This document shows positions 23,801-33,801 of a stretch of 64,000 nt of DNA, one piece after another. The DNA lies in NCBI GenBank assembly GCA_037903355.1, contig JBAJFE010000017.1, forward strand, positions 360,247 to 424,246, given 5' to 3'. Each line of letters begins with the position of its first letter. Position 1 is the stretch's first letter. Under the pieces are notes generated by a model that was given only the letters and a program-made list of their open reading frames with translations, did no database searches and was not told where the DNA came from. The position numbers were made by a program, and so were the translations under genes. The stretch is from Trichuris trichiura (lineage: Eukaryota > Nematoda > Enoplea > Trichinellida > Trichuridae).

Positions 23801-25140
23801 ACTGTACATCGAAAAGTCTAGTACGTCAGTGCATTGCCGTATTAAAGGAAGTCTTAGCGTTTGACTTTTTCCAGAAGGATTTTACAAGGCTGACAGAAGA
23901 CAAGTCGAAAAAATTTTATCTCCCGAAAGTGAGGTCACCGCGCCATCGATGGATGCCAAAGAGAGAATAGAACAAATTGACTGCGCGGGAGCTGTCCAAA
24001 CGACATTTTCCCACGTCGCTTATTCTCTCCACGGTATTTAATTACGCCCAATCGATTTAAATATTCAAATTTCGTGGATTCAGGTTTATTAGCTGGTTTT
24101 TCCGTTTTTCATTGCTTTTTCATTTTCTCCAACGTCCACGAAAGTGCCATCAGTGCTCAATTCATGCCATTTTACAGCCCTTTGGCAATGATTATTCATT
24201 CCTTGTATTTTGGAGTCGGTGCTGTATGCACCATAGCCGCTATGGATAGGTTAGTCCATTCCATAAATATCGCCATGACCAAAAAGTGTTCTCAGGTACG
24301 ATCTATATCAAAGCGTTGAATTGCTATTCCTAGGCAGTTTGTCTTGTTGGCGCCTTTTTTTCCATTTCGGAATGGTTTGCCTATTCCTATTGATGCTGGC
24401 TGTCAGCCTCGCAACTCTGTCGATCGATGAGCAAATTTCGTCTCTGTGGTACAATTCAACCTCGATCTTTGTTAATGAATATTCGCCCCAAAAAATCAAC
24501 CAGGTAACGTGAAGCTTCTGCTGCTTGAATTTAAAAAAAAAGTTTTATTGCAAAAGTGAACTGTCGAATCGCGCTAACTTACTATCAATGTAACGCGGGC
24601 TGTCTGCTCAACGAAGCGCTAATAAAGGAATTTTAAATTTTTAAAAATAATGACGCGTTCTTTCCGCGTACGGAGCATGAGCTTATCCTTTCTTACTCTT
24701 CTAGTAATAATTATTCAAATTTTATGAATAATAAATTAGCTGCTATAGCACTTTTCGAATCCACTGTATTAACGGGGACCTTTTTCAAATTTTTTAAAAT
24801 GAATTGATTCGCGCCACGTGACGTTCACACCATTTAGCAACAGACTTCACCAATTGCGCCCTTTCTTCAGACGCTCTTCGTCCACGACGTTCTTGTTTGG
24901 AAATATTGCAACTTGACCAGATCGTTATTGCTCTGCTTCACTTGGCTGCTTGCTCAATTCGGTCCCGACATGCTTACAGCTGTGCTCAAGGCAAGAATGC
25001 AACGAACTCTCGCTCAACCCAAGAAAAGTCTGCCTATGCAAGGTGAGCGCAATGTGTAAAATGAAAACTAACATTTCAAGACCTTTTTCCCAGCTCTCGA
25101 AAATGAAGCGATCGATAACGTGCTCCCAAACCCATCCTAG
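20812..25140 (+). CDS. TMEM237: TMEM237 homologue (ciliary transition-zone membrane protein)
   Basis: Seven exons whose phases all close: 20812-20978, 23570-23820, 23875-24033, 24084-24249, 24296-24503, 24871-25042, 25094-25140, giving 389 residues (the human protein is about 400). The N-terminal half is hydrophilic. The C-terminal half has four membrane segments: GLLAGFSVFHCFFIF, then SLYFGVGAVCTIAAMDR, then VCLFLLMLAVSLATL, then SLLLCFTWLLAQFG. The TIAAMDR turn between segments 2 and 3 corresponds to the SAFDR-type turn of TMEM237. In the family it works with the MKS module at the ciliary transition zone (Joubert syndrome locus 14 in humans). The first exon is least certain: it could instead be a small separate gene stopping at the TGA at 20980-20982. 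If it does belong, intron 1 contains a PLE. Confidence 0.8.
21011..21028 (+). repeat. 18-bp direct repeat, left of PLE (target-site duplication)
   Basis: CGAATGGTACACCGTTGA, identical to 23351-23368. The two copies bracket the PLE exactly. Confidence 0.9.
21072..21113 (-). ncRNA. Hammerhead-like motif at PLE 3' end
   Basis: On the minus strand: CTGATGA, then TGGG, loop, CCC, then GAAA, then a GCTCCGGAGC hairpin. It has the canonical CUGAUGA and GAAA core boxes with one extra base before stem II, as in the 1.4-kb copy. It lies between the endonuclease frame and the element's 3' border. Confidence 0.5.
21455..23350 (-). pseudogene. PLE RT/GIY-YIG polyprotein, frameshifted
   Basis: The N-terminal stretch contains LRKQPNRIITKADKRN. 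A frameshift near 23030-23045 precedes the RT frame (23021-22083), which has LYGLPKVHKP, YDVKDLFPSIP, GVPMGSPLSP and YVDDIFVI. A TAA at 22085-22083 interrupts just before VLNHKLR. The GIY-YIG part follows (LIYAVECSCSGIYIGETG). A second frameshift lies at an A-run near 21777-21785. The C-terminal EALYIRHN...NRDQGVDMSGIW block ends at 21455. Function as for the 1-kb copy; this copy is dead. Confidence 0.9.
23351..23368 (+). repeat. 18-bp direct repeat, right of PLE
   Basis: Identical to 21011-21028 (CGAATGGTACACCGTTGA). Confidence 0.9.
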
Positions 25141-25600
25141 AAGTCGCGAATGCGAGAAAAAGTGGCTCTGTAAACGTTAAGGTTACTTTAAACATTTCTA
25201 GCTTCGTTAACTTGTGGGCAAGAAATTGCAACTTCCCCGCTGACTGCTTCTGTTACAATAAATGAAATGGCAGTAAAATGATAAGCAGGGAGTATTGAAA
25301 CCTGCGCATCAAAAACGCAAGCCGTGACGTTGCATTGATAGGGCGTTCTCTTCAGTACTTGGGCAGTTGTGCGAAGTGCAGGCGTGGCGTTCGGTTGCTC
25401 GCAGTCACCGTCGAGCACCGTGCGTGTATGCGGTGGCAGAGTGGTGTCAGCTTCGATGAAAAAGTTCTGCACCGAACTGTTTAAAGATATGTTAGTTGAT
25501 GCAGTTGGTGTATTGGCATTCGACGATATTTAGCCTGCTCCAACCCATGCAGCTTATGGCTAAGACTGAGCATGGGTTGCATACGATATGTTGGCAGGAG

Positions 25601-25645
25601 GAGTTGGTGGACGCCCGTTGAACGATATTTGGCGTCCACCAACTC
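25601..25645. repeat. 15-bp inverted repeat (hairpin)
   Basis: GAGTTGGTGGACGCC and its exact reverse complement, separated by a 15-nt loop. A second, imperfect copy of the same block (GATATGTT...TTGGTG...GATATTT) lies about 100 bp upstream. Confidence 0.85.
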
Positions 25646-25943
25646 ATGTGCAACTGATTCGATAATTATTAAATTGAAAAGGCAATGCAACCTTTTCGGC
25701 CGTTCGGTTGGATTGTTATGAAAGAAAAGAAGATATTATTTAACCCAGCTGAAGCTTGTACCATAAGAAGAAGCGGGCGAAGGGCCTGTAGAAAGAAAGT
25801 CTCCAGCAAGACGATGCAGAAGCGGACAGAAATCTCGGCATCCAATTAGCCACCAAATCGTCAGAAGACTTTCTGAGCCGCCTGCTCCACAGTGCCCTTG
25901 CCCAACTGGAAAGAGCTCATAACATTGACTTTTGAACGAGTCA

Positions 25944-26119
25944 GCGGTTGGTAAACGATATGAAAGCACATTTCGCCTGGAAAGCTGTAAGAAGGAAAGC
26001 CGTACGACATCCACGCTGGACAAGTCGCTTAGCGCTTGGTAAACGATATGAAAGCAAATTTCGCCTGGAAAGCTGTAAGAAAGAAACTCGTACGACAATC
26101 ACGCTGGACAAGTCGCTCA
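25944..26119. repeat. 88-bp tandem duplication, two copies
   Basis: Two adjacent units with 88-bp period, each with TTGGTAAACGATATGAAAGC, TTTCGCCTGGAAAGCTGTAA and ACGCTGGACAAGTCGCT. The period is not a multiple of 3, which argues against a coding repeat. Confidence 0.85.
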
Positions 26120-27214
26120 AGCTTAAACTGGATTTCAATTTAAAATATGCAGCGGGCAATCCTGGGAAAGCCCCAACTGTCAGAAGAATAAAGTAACAAA
26201 GAGCCAGGTGCCCAACTCAGGGAAAATAGTGGCTACAGAATTTGAGAAATGCAGAAATTACCGTCTTCTGTCCCCCTTTCACTTTTCCAGTATTGATCCA
26301 ATCAAGTTTGTGATGATACGGGAAACTGTCGCTTTTTGTTTTTGCCGAAGTAAATAAAATATAAATAATGCAGTGTCGACTTCTGCTTTTTTTAAACTTC
26401 CAACAGGCATAGTTCTGCGCAAGCTCTAAGTTGTCTTCATGCGAACGGACTTCGGTACATAAGGACTGTAATCGCGCTACTAAATTAGGGACAGAAGTAA
26501 GAAACGGAATGAGGTGCAAAAGCACAAACGTTCAAATGTAGGTTTGGTATGCATTCAGACAGCTCCATCGACGCATTAATTACAAGGGGAAGTCGCTTGT
26601 AGTCGTTGCATATTATGAATCTATCAATCTTTTTGGGTTAGAAGTTCTTGCAGAAAGCCACTGAATAATAGCGCGCTGCTATTTGGGAAATGAATGCGTT
26701 ATTACCTAATGCTAATTTGCTTTTTCTGACGATAAATTAGATTTCTTTTATGAAAAAACTAAATGCCTTTTTGGTACAGTAATAAAATAAATTTAAAGTG
26801 CTTTCAAGTACAATAAGTTCAATTCTTCTCTGAAAACAAACTCAACCGCTTGTAGCTGGTGCGCTTTGGCGCTGCGGTTTATACAATTTTAATTTACATA
26901 ATAAATGTTATTTTTAAACCTATTTACATGCTTACCGTGGAGCTAATGCTTTAAGGCTTTTGCGAACGTTTTCCAGGTAAAGCTTCTCAAGGTAAGCAGC
27001 AGACTTGTCGTTTTTGCCCATTTTTGTTCTGGAGCTATTTATCTCTATTAATGCTGAGGCGGAGAGCACAAAAACACTCCTGTGGGGTTGATGCTCTTTG
27101 CTGAATCACTACGTGAGCATCACTTTGCTTCTTCGAAACCATTTCTTCTTCCCGTGCGCTTTTGTAAATGAACACCGTGAATTTTCGTTACGTCATTGCT
27201 TTATATTAACACCG

Positions 27215-27250
27215 CTGAAGACGGGTCTCGTTTGACCCGAAAGCTACGGA
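27215..27250 (+). ncRNA. Solo hammerhead-like motif / PLE tail fragment
   Basis: CTGAAGA, then CGGGTC, TCGTTT, GACCCG, AAA, GCTACGG: the same box order as the two PLE-linked motifs. The AACGGGACA block about 20 bp downstream also matches the 3' end of the 21-kb PLE, so this is a tail-only remnant with no coding part. Confidence 0.5.
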
Positions 27251-28482
27251 ATAATAAAAAATATTATCAACGGGACAAAATTTCCGTAAAAGAAACTCAA
27301 CATGATTCCCGTGCGCTTTTCGTAAAAAGATTTCTGAGTACAAAATATGCAGCCAGTCTGAAATTTTAATTTTCGTTGCATACTAGTTTTTTACGTATTC
27401 TTCGGACCTTCTTGTCAACTTCGACAGCATCTATTTCTGATTTTCAGGATGCAATTTTTGAAGATTGACTTCTTTTCATAAAATTCTGCCCCCTTTTAAT
27501 GCAAATAAAATTAAAGCGGCTGAGAAAACGGCGGATCAACTTTTTTGGGAATCCCGACTGCTTTCGAGCGCTTACGCTTTTTAGAGCTACCCAATTTGAA
27601 AAAAGATTGAAAATTTCTACTTCTCGATGATATTTTCTGAGCTTCGAAAAGTTTATATGCGCAGCCGCTTGAATTTTTGCTTCACGCTTTTGTCAAATAA
27701 ATTTAATCAAAATATTATCAAAAAAATTGCAGATAACATCGCCACATTGCAATTTTTTGTCATTGACAAGACAGTTTGATTATCGGTTACTCGTTTACAT
27801 CTCGACATCTTTTAATTGCCCATCGAAGCGGTTTCCTCCTGCTGATAGCAAACGGTATATGCAACAAAATAACAAAGTGCCGTTAACGGACGGACGACTG
27901 AAAAAAGATGAAAGCACCAGTAATCAGTAACTTAATGGAATACGCACATTTCGAATTTGAAACGTTTTGCCGCCAGGGTTCAGTCGGCTAAAGTTTACAA
28001 AAAATGAATAAGTCAGCTTGCAATTATTAATCAATACCGTATCCAACTGCATCCAAATGCATGGTTTGCTCGGTGATTTAGTGACGGCTGAACGGAATCT
28101 TTACAAATGCTTTCAGTAGTTCGATTAGTTGCAAGGGTCATCTTCGTATGTTCAGCGTTTGCTGTTTATGGTAAATTACGGCCTTCCTTACCGATAAGCC
28201 ACTTTAATGGTCAAAATTTGGGTGAGCGTACTTGATAATCTAATTTCAAATTCCAATCTAGCACGTTCGCATCCTTAGCGTACAAATAGTTGTTTTGGTT
28301 AGACCAAACTCATGTAACCGCTGCTTTCGCTTCGAGTCGCCATTATATTCCCATAATCTAATTGTTCGGGCAGCCCTATTTTCAAAAAGCAGCCAAAATC
28401 AGCAAATCGTTTGCCCTTTCGGTAGTCAGTAAGGCTGGACGTTTGCCGAATTAAAGCTGTCATTCTTGAAAAACGAGTAAAT

Positions 28483-29106
28483 CTATGTGAAAAGAGAGAG
28501 CAATGCATTCAGCTTCTCGTACAAGTCTGCGACTGACACCGTAAGGGCGACCGGTTTGCGTAGCAATCCCATGGGATTTACCTGAAGTTTAAAAAATTCA
28601 TCAAACGTTTGGGCTGCGTAAAGCAATACAGATACAACGCATTTGAAAGCGGCTTGATGAAAAGAACACGCTAGAGACCAATTGCTAGCCAAAAAAGTGA
28701 TTCCAAAAGGTAGCCGACCATTCAATACGTACAGTTCATCCGAACGTCAAAGTTTCTAATGTTCAAACCAGTAATGCAATATCTCTATGTTTACTGCGGC
28801 GCTGCGAAATTGATTGCCATCGGAGCTGCCTACAGAGACAACACAGTGTTAGTTAAATCAGACTTCCCTTTCGCATCGCCATGGGACCCGGAAGTCTTTT
28901 GACGATTGATGATGATAGGCAGGCAGCTTAAGAATCAATGATTTTGCGCCTCTAAGGGTCATTCTCCCAGTCAGCGTACAGTAAGTAAACGCGACGTAGC
29001 AACTTGCAAGAAACAACCATTTCGATCGGACAGCCGAAACTTTGATCCCACAGGAGCAGCTACGACTAGTTTGTCTTCTGTTTCTTCCATCGATTCTTGC
29101 GCCAAG
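28483..29106 (-). CDS. Candidate small membrane protein gene, 5' incomplete
   Basis: Minus-strand exons join in phase: open from 29106 to 28864, then 28829-28795, 28755-28729 and 28684-28483 (TAG), with introns of 34-44 bp. The first exon has a hydrophobic stretch (WLFLASCYVAFTYCTL), the last has FKCVVSVLLYAAQTFDEFF. The stretch after the first segment (MTLRGAKSLILKLPAY...FRVPW) faintly resembles TMEM223-type proteins, but the rest does not fit. No initiator Met was placed. Treat as an unidentified gene. Confidence 0.3.
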
Positions 29107-29375
29107 TCACGATGACACAAATTCCTTGACATATATCGTTGAAAAAACATTGTCCTAGGAATATAGGATCACGTATTAACGTTTACAATTGACGAGATAT
29201 GCAAAAAGCTATATTTTCAATCATATCATTTATCTGCATATGTCCCTTATCTTGACACTGCCGTTAGAAGAAGTTGTATCTAAGGGATGCTTCAATTTAG
29301 TTTTCATTTTCCATCGTAACAAAATATTATTTATGAACAATATCACATCTTTTCGAAGAACAAAGCGCTTGAAGC

Positions 29376-29496
29376 CTATTTGAGCCATCTCTTCCTAACG
29401 CGGAATCCGTGACACCAATACAGAAAAACTGCTAATCCACCTTCCATTATATTGGCAAGCATACCAATTGTTAATAATGCTAATGGAAAAACACAG
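29376..29496 (-). CDS. Candidate terminal exon of a membrane protein
   Basis: After a ...CATCAG acceptor, a 39-codon open exon encodes one membrane segment (VFPLALLTIGMLANIM...LAVFLYW) followed by a basic tail ending RKRWLK and TAG. The upstream exon was not found in phase. It may be the last exon of a small membrane protein gene, or chance. Confidence 0.25.
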
Positions 29497-30659
29497 CTGA
29501 TGGTGAAGCTACAAGTACGTTACTTCGTTATAAAGGACGTCGTGTTCACCTGTATACCTACTTCTGGAGTTGGAATTTCAAATTACAAAAATTTACATAT
29601 AAAGTTCTTACATTCAGGCCGACTGAAAGTTTTCACGTGTTCCTGAATTGTTAAAGATAATTGAACATTCAAGTATTAAGCCGAGCGGTCATGCAGCTCA
29701 GCTAAAGTTGTTTCGCTGCTCATTGTCAACACCTGCCTACAAGGTGGCATTAATGAGATGGAATAGCGTTTTAACTAAAAACATGGGGTGATAACTGCAA
29801 TGGGCGAACACTTTTCAAAATAAGTAAACACACTGTTTTACGCAATCGACAGACTTAAGCTTGCGCCTTTGTATGTTGCCAATTTCAAGAGGATCGCGGA
29901 ATGTTCACTTAACTAGAGTCCACTAAAGTGGTGGCGATTTGGGGGAAAGCTAAGGAACATTTTTCGCTTCTCCCTTAAAGCTTTCAAAGCCAAATGGTCA
30001 CTGAAAAACGCCCACAACCAGTAGGAGACTGTACAAACACCGAACGCGTTGCTCTGCCTTCTTTAGCCATTGCAACTTTTGATTCAGCAAACGATAAGAG
30101 AGATCTTTTCAATCGGGCCAACACAGCTGATGACATTGCCCTACAGCAGTGGGCTATAACTTTGAAGTGTGTGTGTTATTTCGTTTTGCTTTGACAAGAC
30201 GGATTCGCTGATAAATTCGTCGCAAAAAGTTGGACAGCGCACGTAGATAACATGGAAATTACGTAAACATTGCGATTGATGAGATAGCGCGCATTTTTTA
30301 GCTGAGCAGATGAGTCGAGCCTACCAGTGGCGATCATTTGAAAAGCGACGGTGGCTGTTCACGGAAAAGCAAACGCAAATTACTCTTCACTTTAGCAGAT
30401 TCCGATCAGCGCGCTTAGCGACAAGATCATCAGTATTGCATCAATAAATTCCAATAAGGCAATTCAAAATTGGAAGTGCTAATTTTCATAAAATGAAACG
30501 CGGGCTGCATTTTTGATTAGAAGCTTAAGGCTAGCACAGCTTAGCGTTCGGGTACCGCAAGCGAATAAGCCTAAGGGTTGCTATCTTTTCTTTTTGCCCA
30601 CAAATGGGATGCAGTTATCAGTTGTAGCTAAGTGAGTACAGTCTGCTGGCGAAGAAACT
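29497..30659. other. Intergenic, no gene recognised
   Basis: No domain-bearing frame or coherent exon chain seen. Confidence 0.5.
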
Positions 30660-31991
30660 ATGAGGCAAACGAAAATTGCGCAAGTTGCCTTTGAGCTTCG
30701 AAAACGCAACATCTCCTATATGCCAGCTCATTTAAATTTTCAAACAAGAACTGTAAGTGCATGTCACTGCCCTTGTTTTATGCACTTACTATTCAACGTT
30801 GAGATGTAGAAGCCTTAATCGTCTACGCCTAACGCTGCGAGACTTTGAGAATACGATTTTAAGTTTACCAACGCTGTGCTTTAGGTAAAAGTAAGGTGAT
30901 TCTTGCAGCTTCTATTTTCCAATCAAGTTTTCATCGTTGTTGCCAACTGTTAATCGCTCCTGTGGAAGCTGCTTTTTCTAGCAAGAAGAATAAAAGGCTC
31001 AGTTTACTTTCTGCTTCGTTAGCACGAAGCGAAAAGCTATAGCGTGCATCCCAAACTGAGCATTCAAAAGAAGCTGTGTCAATAGAAGCAAAACGAGTCA
31101 TTAAAAGGGTAATTTCGCCCGTTAAACGAAAAGTAAAATCTACGAAGCGGCGATGTTCGCGAACGCATAACGCTCGCGGCATTGCACAGGTTTTGTTATT
31201 GCTTCTCTCCCCAAAGGATAAATTTCCGAACGAAGGCGTGCCCAGACTGCGATTGAAGAATAATTATTATTGACATTCTGTCTGAACAGGTCGGCAGGAT
31301 GCCAAGGATTCATTCGCTCCCATTGCAAACCAAAGACTGCACTTAAGGCAAATAAGAGTTCGTCTCTATTCAGCAAAGAAAACTTGGCAAACGTTGCTAT
31401 CAAAACTGAGCGTGCTCAACAGAAACACTTTTCGACTTGGTCAGGCTTTTGAAGAAAAATTGAAGCAAAGCTCACAGGGAAAACTATCAGTTCTGAAGCG
31501 AAAACTTAAATGAGCCCATCTTCGGTATATCTGACTGCAGCTTTTTTAGTACACGATAACAAAACCAGCACTTTCGAAGTGCTTCGGAAAATAAAAGCTG
31601 CTTCCACTAGAAAGGTTCCCGGTACACCCATTCCCGAAGGCCTTATGACAAAATGCCCATTGCTCAAACGACTTCTTGATTGTTTAATTATTTCGCAGCG
31701 ATTTCAATGTTCATTGCAGCCTGCCATTCATGGGCATTGTCGTAATAAGAGAACAACTGCCTTTTCAAGCGTAACCGCAACTGCCCACCGCTGCCACGTA
31801 ATACAATAGCGTACGTGATGTGCACTATGTGCGCTATTTTTATTGTTGGCAGCGCCGGTAAACAAGGAGCTACAAAAGAGTTGTTCCAAGCTTTAAGCAA
31901 AGGTATCAGACGCTCGCAGACGATTTCAAAAATTCAAACGCCTCCGGCGAAGCGTTATATGCAAATTATTTTTCAAAAATCTGACGCCTAG
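30660..31991 (+). CDS. Candidate multi-exon gene for a basic protein
   Basis: A first exon, 30660-30752 (MRQTKIAQVAFELRKRNI...), ends at a perfect GTAAGT donor. Likely internal coding blocks are 30909-31047, 31061-31189 (RVIKRVISPVKRKVKSTKRR), 31298-31509 (RLHLRQIRVRLYSAKKTWQ...) and 31550 onward (TRKVPGTPIPEGLMTKCPLL). The last exon ends ELFQALSKGIRRS...TPPAKRYMQIIFQKSDA and a TAG at 31989. The product would be strongly basic with Ser/Thr-Pro sites. I could not close the phases between all blocks, so exon edges are guesses and the family is unknown. Confidence 0.3.
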
Positions 31992-32042
31992 ACAAGCCGC
32001 AAGAAGAACCATATTTACATATCGAATTGTTCCAAGCTTTAA

Positions 32043-32135
32043 GCAATTAATTCTTTTTTTTTCTTTTCCTCTCCTTTCTAACGGGTGCGTTATTCAGAAT
32101 GAAATGTTCGCGGCTTTGCTACCCGTTCGTTAGTT
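32043..32135 (+). repeat. Direct repeat, left copy (about 93 bp)
   Basis: A T/C-rich run followed by AACGGGTGCGTTATTCAGAA and GCGGCTTTGCTACCCGT, repeated at 32465-32560 with a few differences. The 330 bp between them is GC-richer than its surroundings. Confidence 0.75.
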
Positions 32136-32464
32136 CAAAAAACGTTTATTTTCCAAACGTATAACCCGCGGAGCTTTCGGCTCACACCGGGGCCCGACCA
32201 ACCGTGGCGGGAACCTCAGCCGTCAGGTCGATCCTTGACCCGTCGGGCTTTGGTCCCACCTAGTCAGTCAGACTTTGCGGCGAGCACCCAACCGACCTTC
32301 CACGACGGCGGCAGCACTAACAACGAGAAACAACGAGCATACAAACGATATACCGTCTGTTTAAAACAGACGGGTTTTAAACTTTCTTCTTTCCAGATCT
32401 TGGCCTTCTTTCTTCTCGGCCACTCGTTGCCCTCTTTGTTGTCCGTGCCCGCACACACATATTA

Positions 32465-32560
32465 AAATTAATTCTTCTTTTTTCTTTTCCTTTCCTTTCT
32501 AACGGGTGCGTTATTCAGAATAAAATGTTTGCGGCTTTGCTACCCGTCCGCTAAGCTAGG
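32465..32560 (+). repeat. Direct repeat, right copy
   Basis: About 90% like 32043-32135. Two similar direct repeats around a short non-coding core is a TRIM-like layout, but no coding trace or target duplication was identified. Confidence 0.75.
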
Positions 32561-33801
32561 CAATAGAGGGCAGCGAGGTCGCTTTTTTCAGCGTGCGCAA
32601 AAATGCGCCACGCAATTCTCAAAGTCGCCTTAAGGACAAAAGAACTTTGAAACGAAAGTCCAATAATAGGAGCGTCTATATTTTTTCTGGAAGATGAGAC
32701 CAGCCAGCACCAACCGCAGGCGTATTTCGTCTCGCGCCTTTCGGGAGCAGAGAGCGGCAAATTAAACGTACGCTTTAGTCGGGATACGCCGAAAGGTAGT
32801 GCAATTGAATGGCACCAAATGGCCGGGCAGACAACAGTGATGCTGACAAAATTTAATTTCTTCAACTTGTCCGCGAGTACCGAAAACATTGCAGCTTCAG
32901 CCTACGCATGTTTCGGCGGAAAATGAGGTTGTACGAGCGGACCGAAACAACTGGTTCGCCTTGTCGTTCGCGGAGATAGACAGAAGGCCAAATGCGGCTA
33001 GTTGTAGACGAATGCTGAAAAGTTCACTTTCAAGCAATTATGTTTGAATGGCTGTCAAAGGCGCTGCCTGTCATCTGACAAAGAAAAGAGCATCGAAACT
33101 CTTCTTTACAACATAAACCCGCAACCGTTTACGAGAGTGCGCCAGAAAAGTTCAAGTCAAAATAGCAGCCTGTCATATCGTTAAGAAGATGGTTTCTGCC
33201 AGCTGGCGAAAATCGGGCTAAAATAAAATTCTGTTCCTTTCTTGACGCTCAAGGTTGCTTTTTCAACAAATAGGCTCTTCTTACGGCTCGGAGCTGAAGC
33301 GTACAGATAGCTTACATATATTCGAAGCACTATTTGAGAGCATTCCAGGTAATTGGTAAACAGGATATCCTTTTAGACGCGTAGGCAATAAATGCAGTCA
33401 CCAGGTCGTAGTGATTCATGCCGGTTGCTCATTGGAATCAAAAGTGTGGCGATGACGAATCTTGGTTAGTTTACATGGTTTTTTGGATCAACCTTCCATC
33501 GGTTGGTCGTTTCGTTATAGCACGTCAACTCGCGACGCGAAAACTGGTTGTCTCCGTCTGTAGGCCAAACCAGTGTGCTTCGTTCGGGCGTCTCGTTAGG
33601 CCGCGCGCGGACAAACAGACGATAAAAATCCGCGAAGTGCAGAAGCGAAAGCGTGTCCGCTTTTCAAGTTGTCTGCAATCAACATCGCCGCCTATCCGCA
33701 TAAGGGGAAACTATCGCCGCCGACGCCGTGACAGCCATTTGCTTTTAGAAGCTGCGTCATCACTTATGCGTTGATCGTCATCTTCAAGCAGAAGTGGCAC
33801 C
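32561..33801. other. Upstream region of the EF-hand gene
   Basis: A 119-codon open frame at 33418-33774 is Arg-rich with no domain and is probably not a gene. It overlaps where the 5' untranslated region of the EF-hand gene should be. Confidence 0.4.

Larger units (their letters stand above)
25141..28482. other. Gene-poor stretch with small repeats and a solo PLE tail
   Basis: No convincing gene. It contains a 15-bp hairpin (25601-25645), an 88-bp tandem duplication (25944-26119) and a hammerhead-like PLE tail fragment (27215-27250). Open frames over the duplication exist on both strands but carry no domain. Confidence 0.5.

Noticed and set aside
33418..33774. 119-codon Arg-rich frame before the EF-hand gene
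   Set aside because: No domain, no splice context, and it ends just before the real start codon; probably untranslated or chance.
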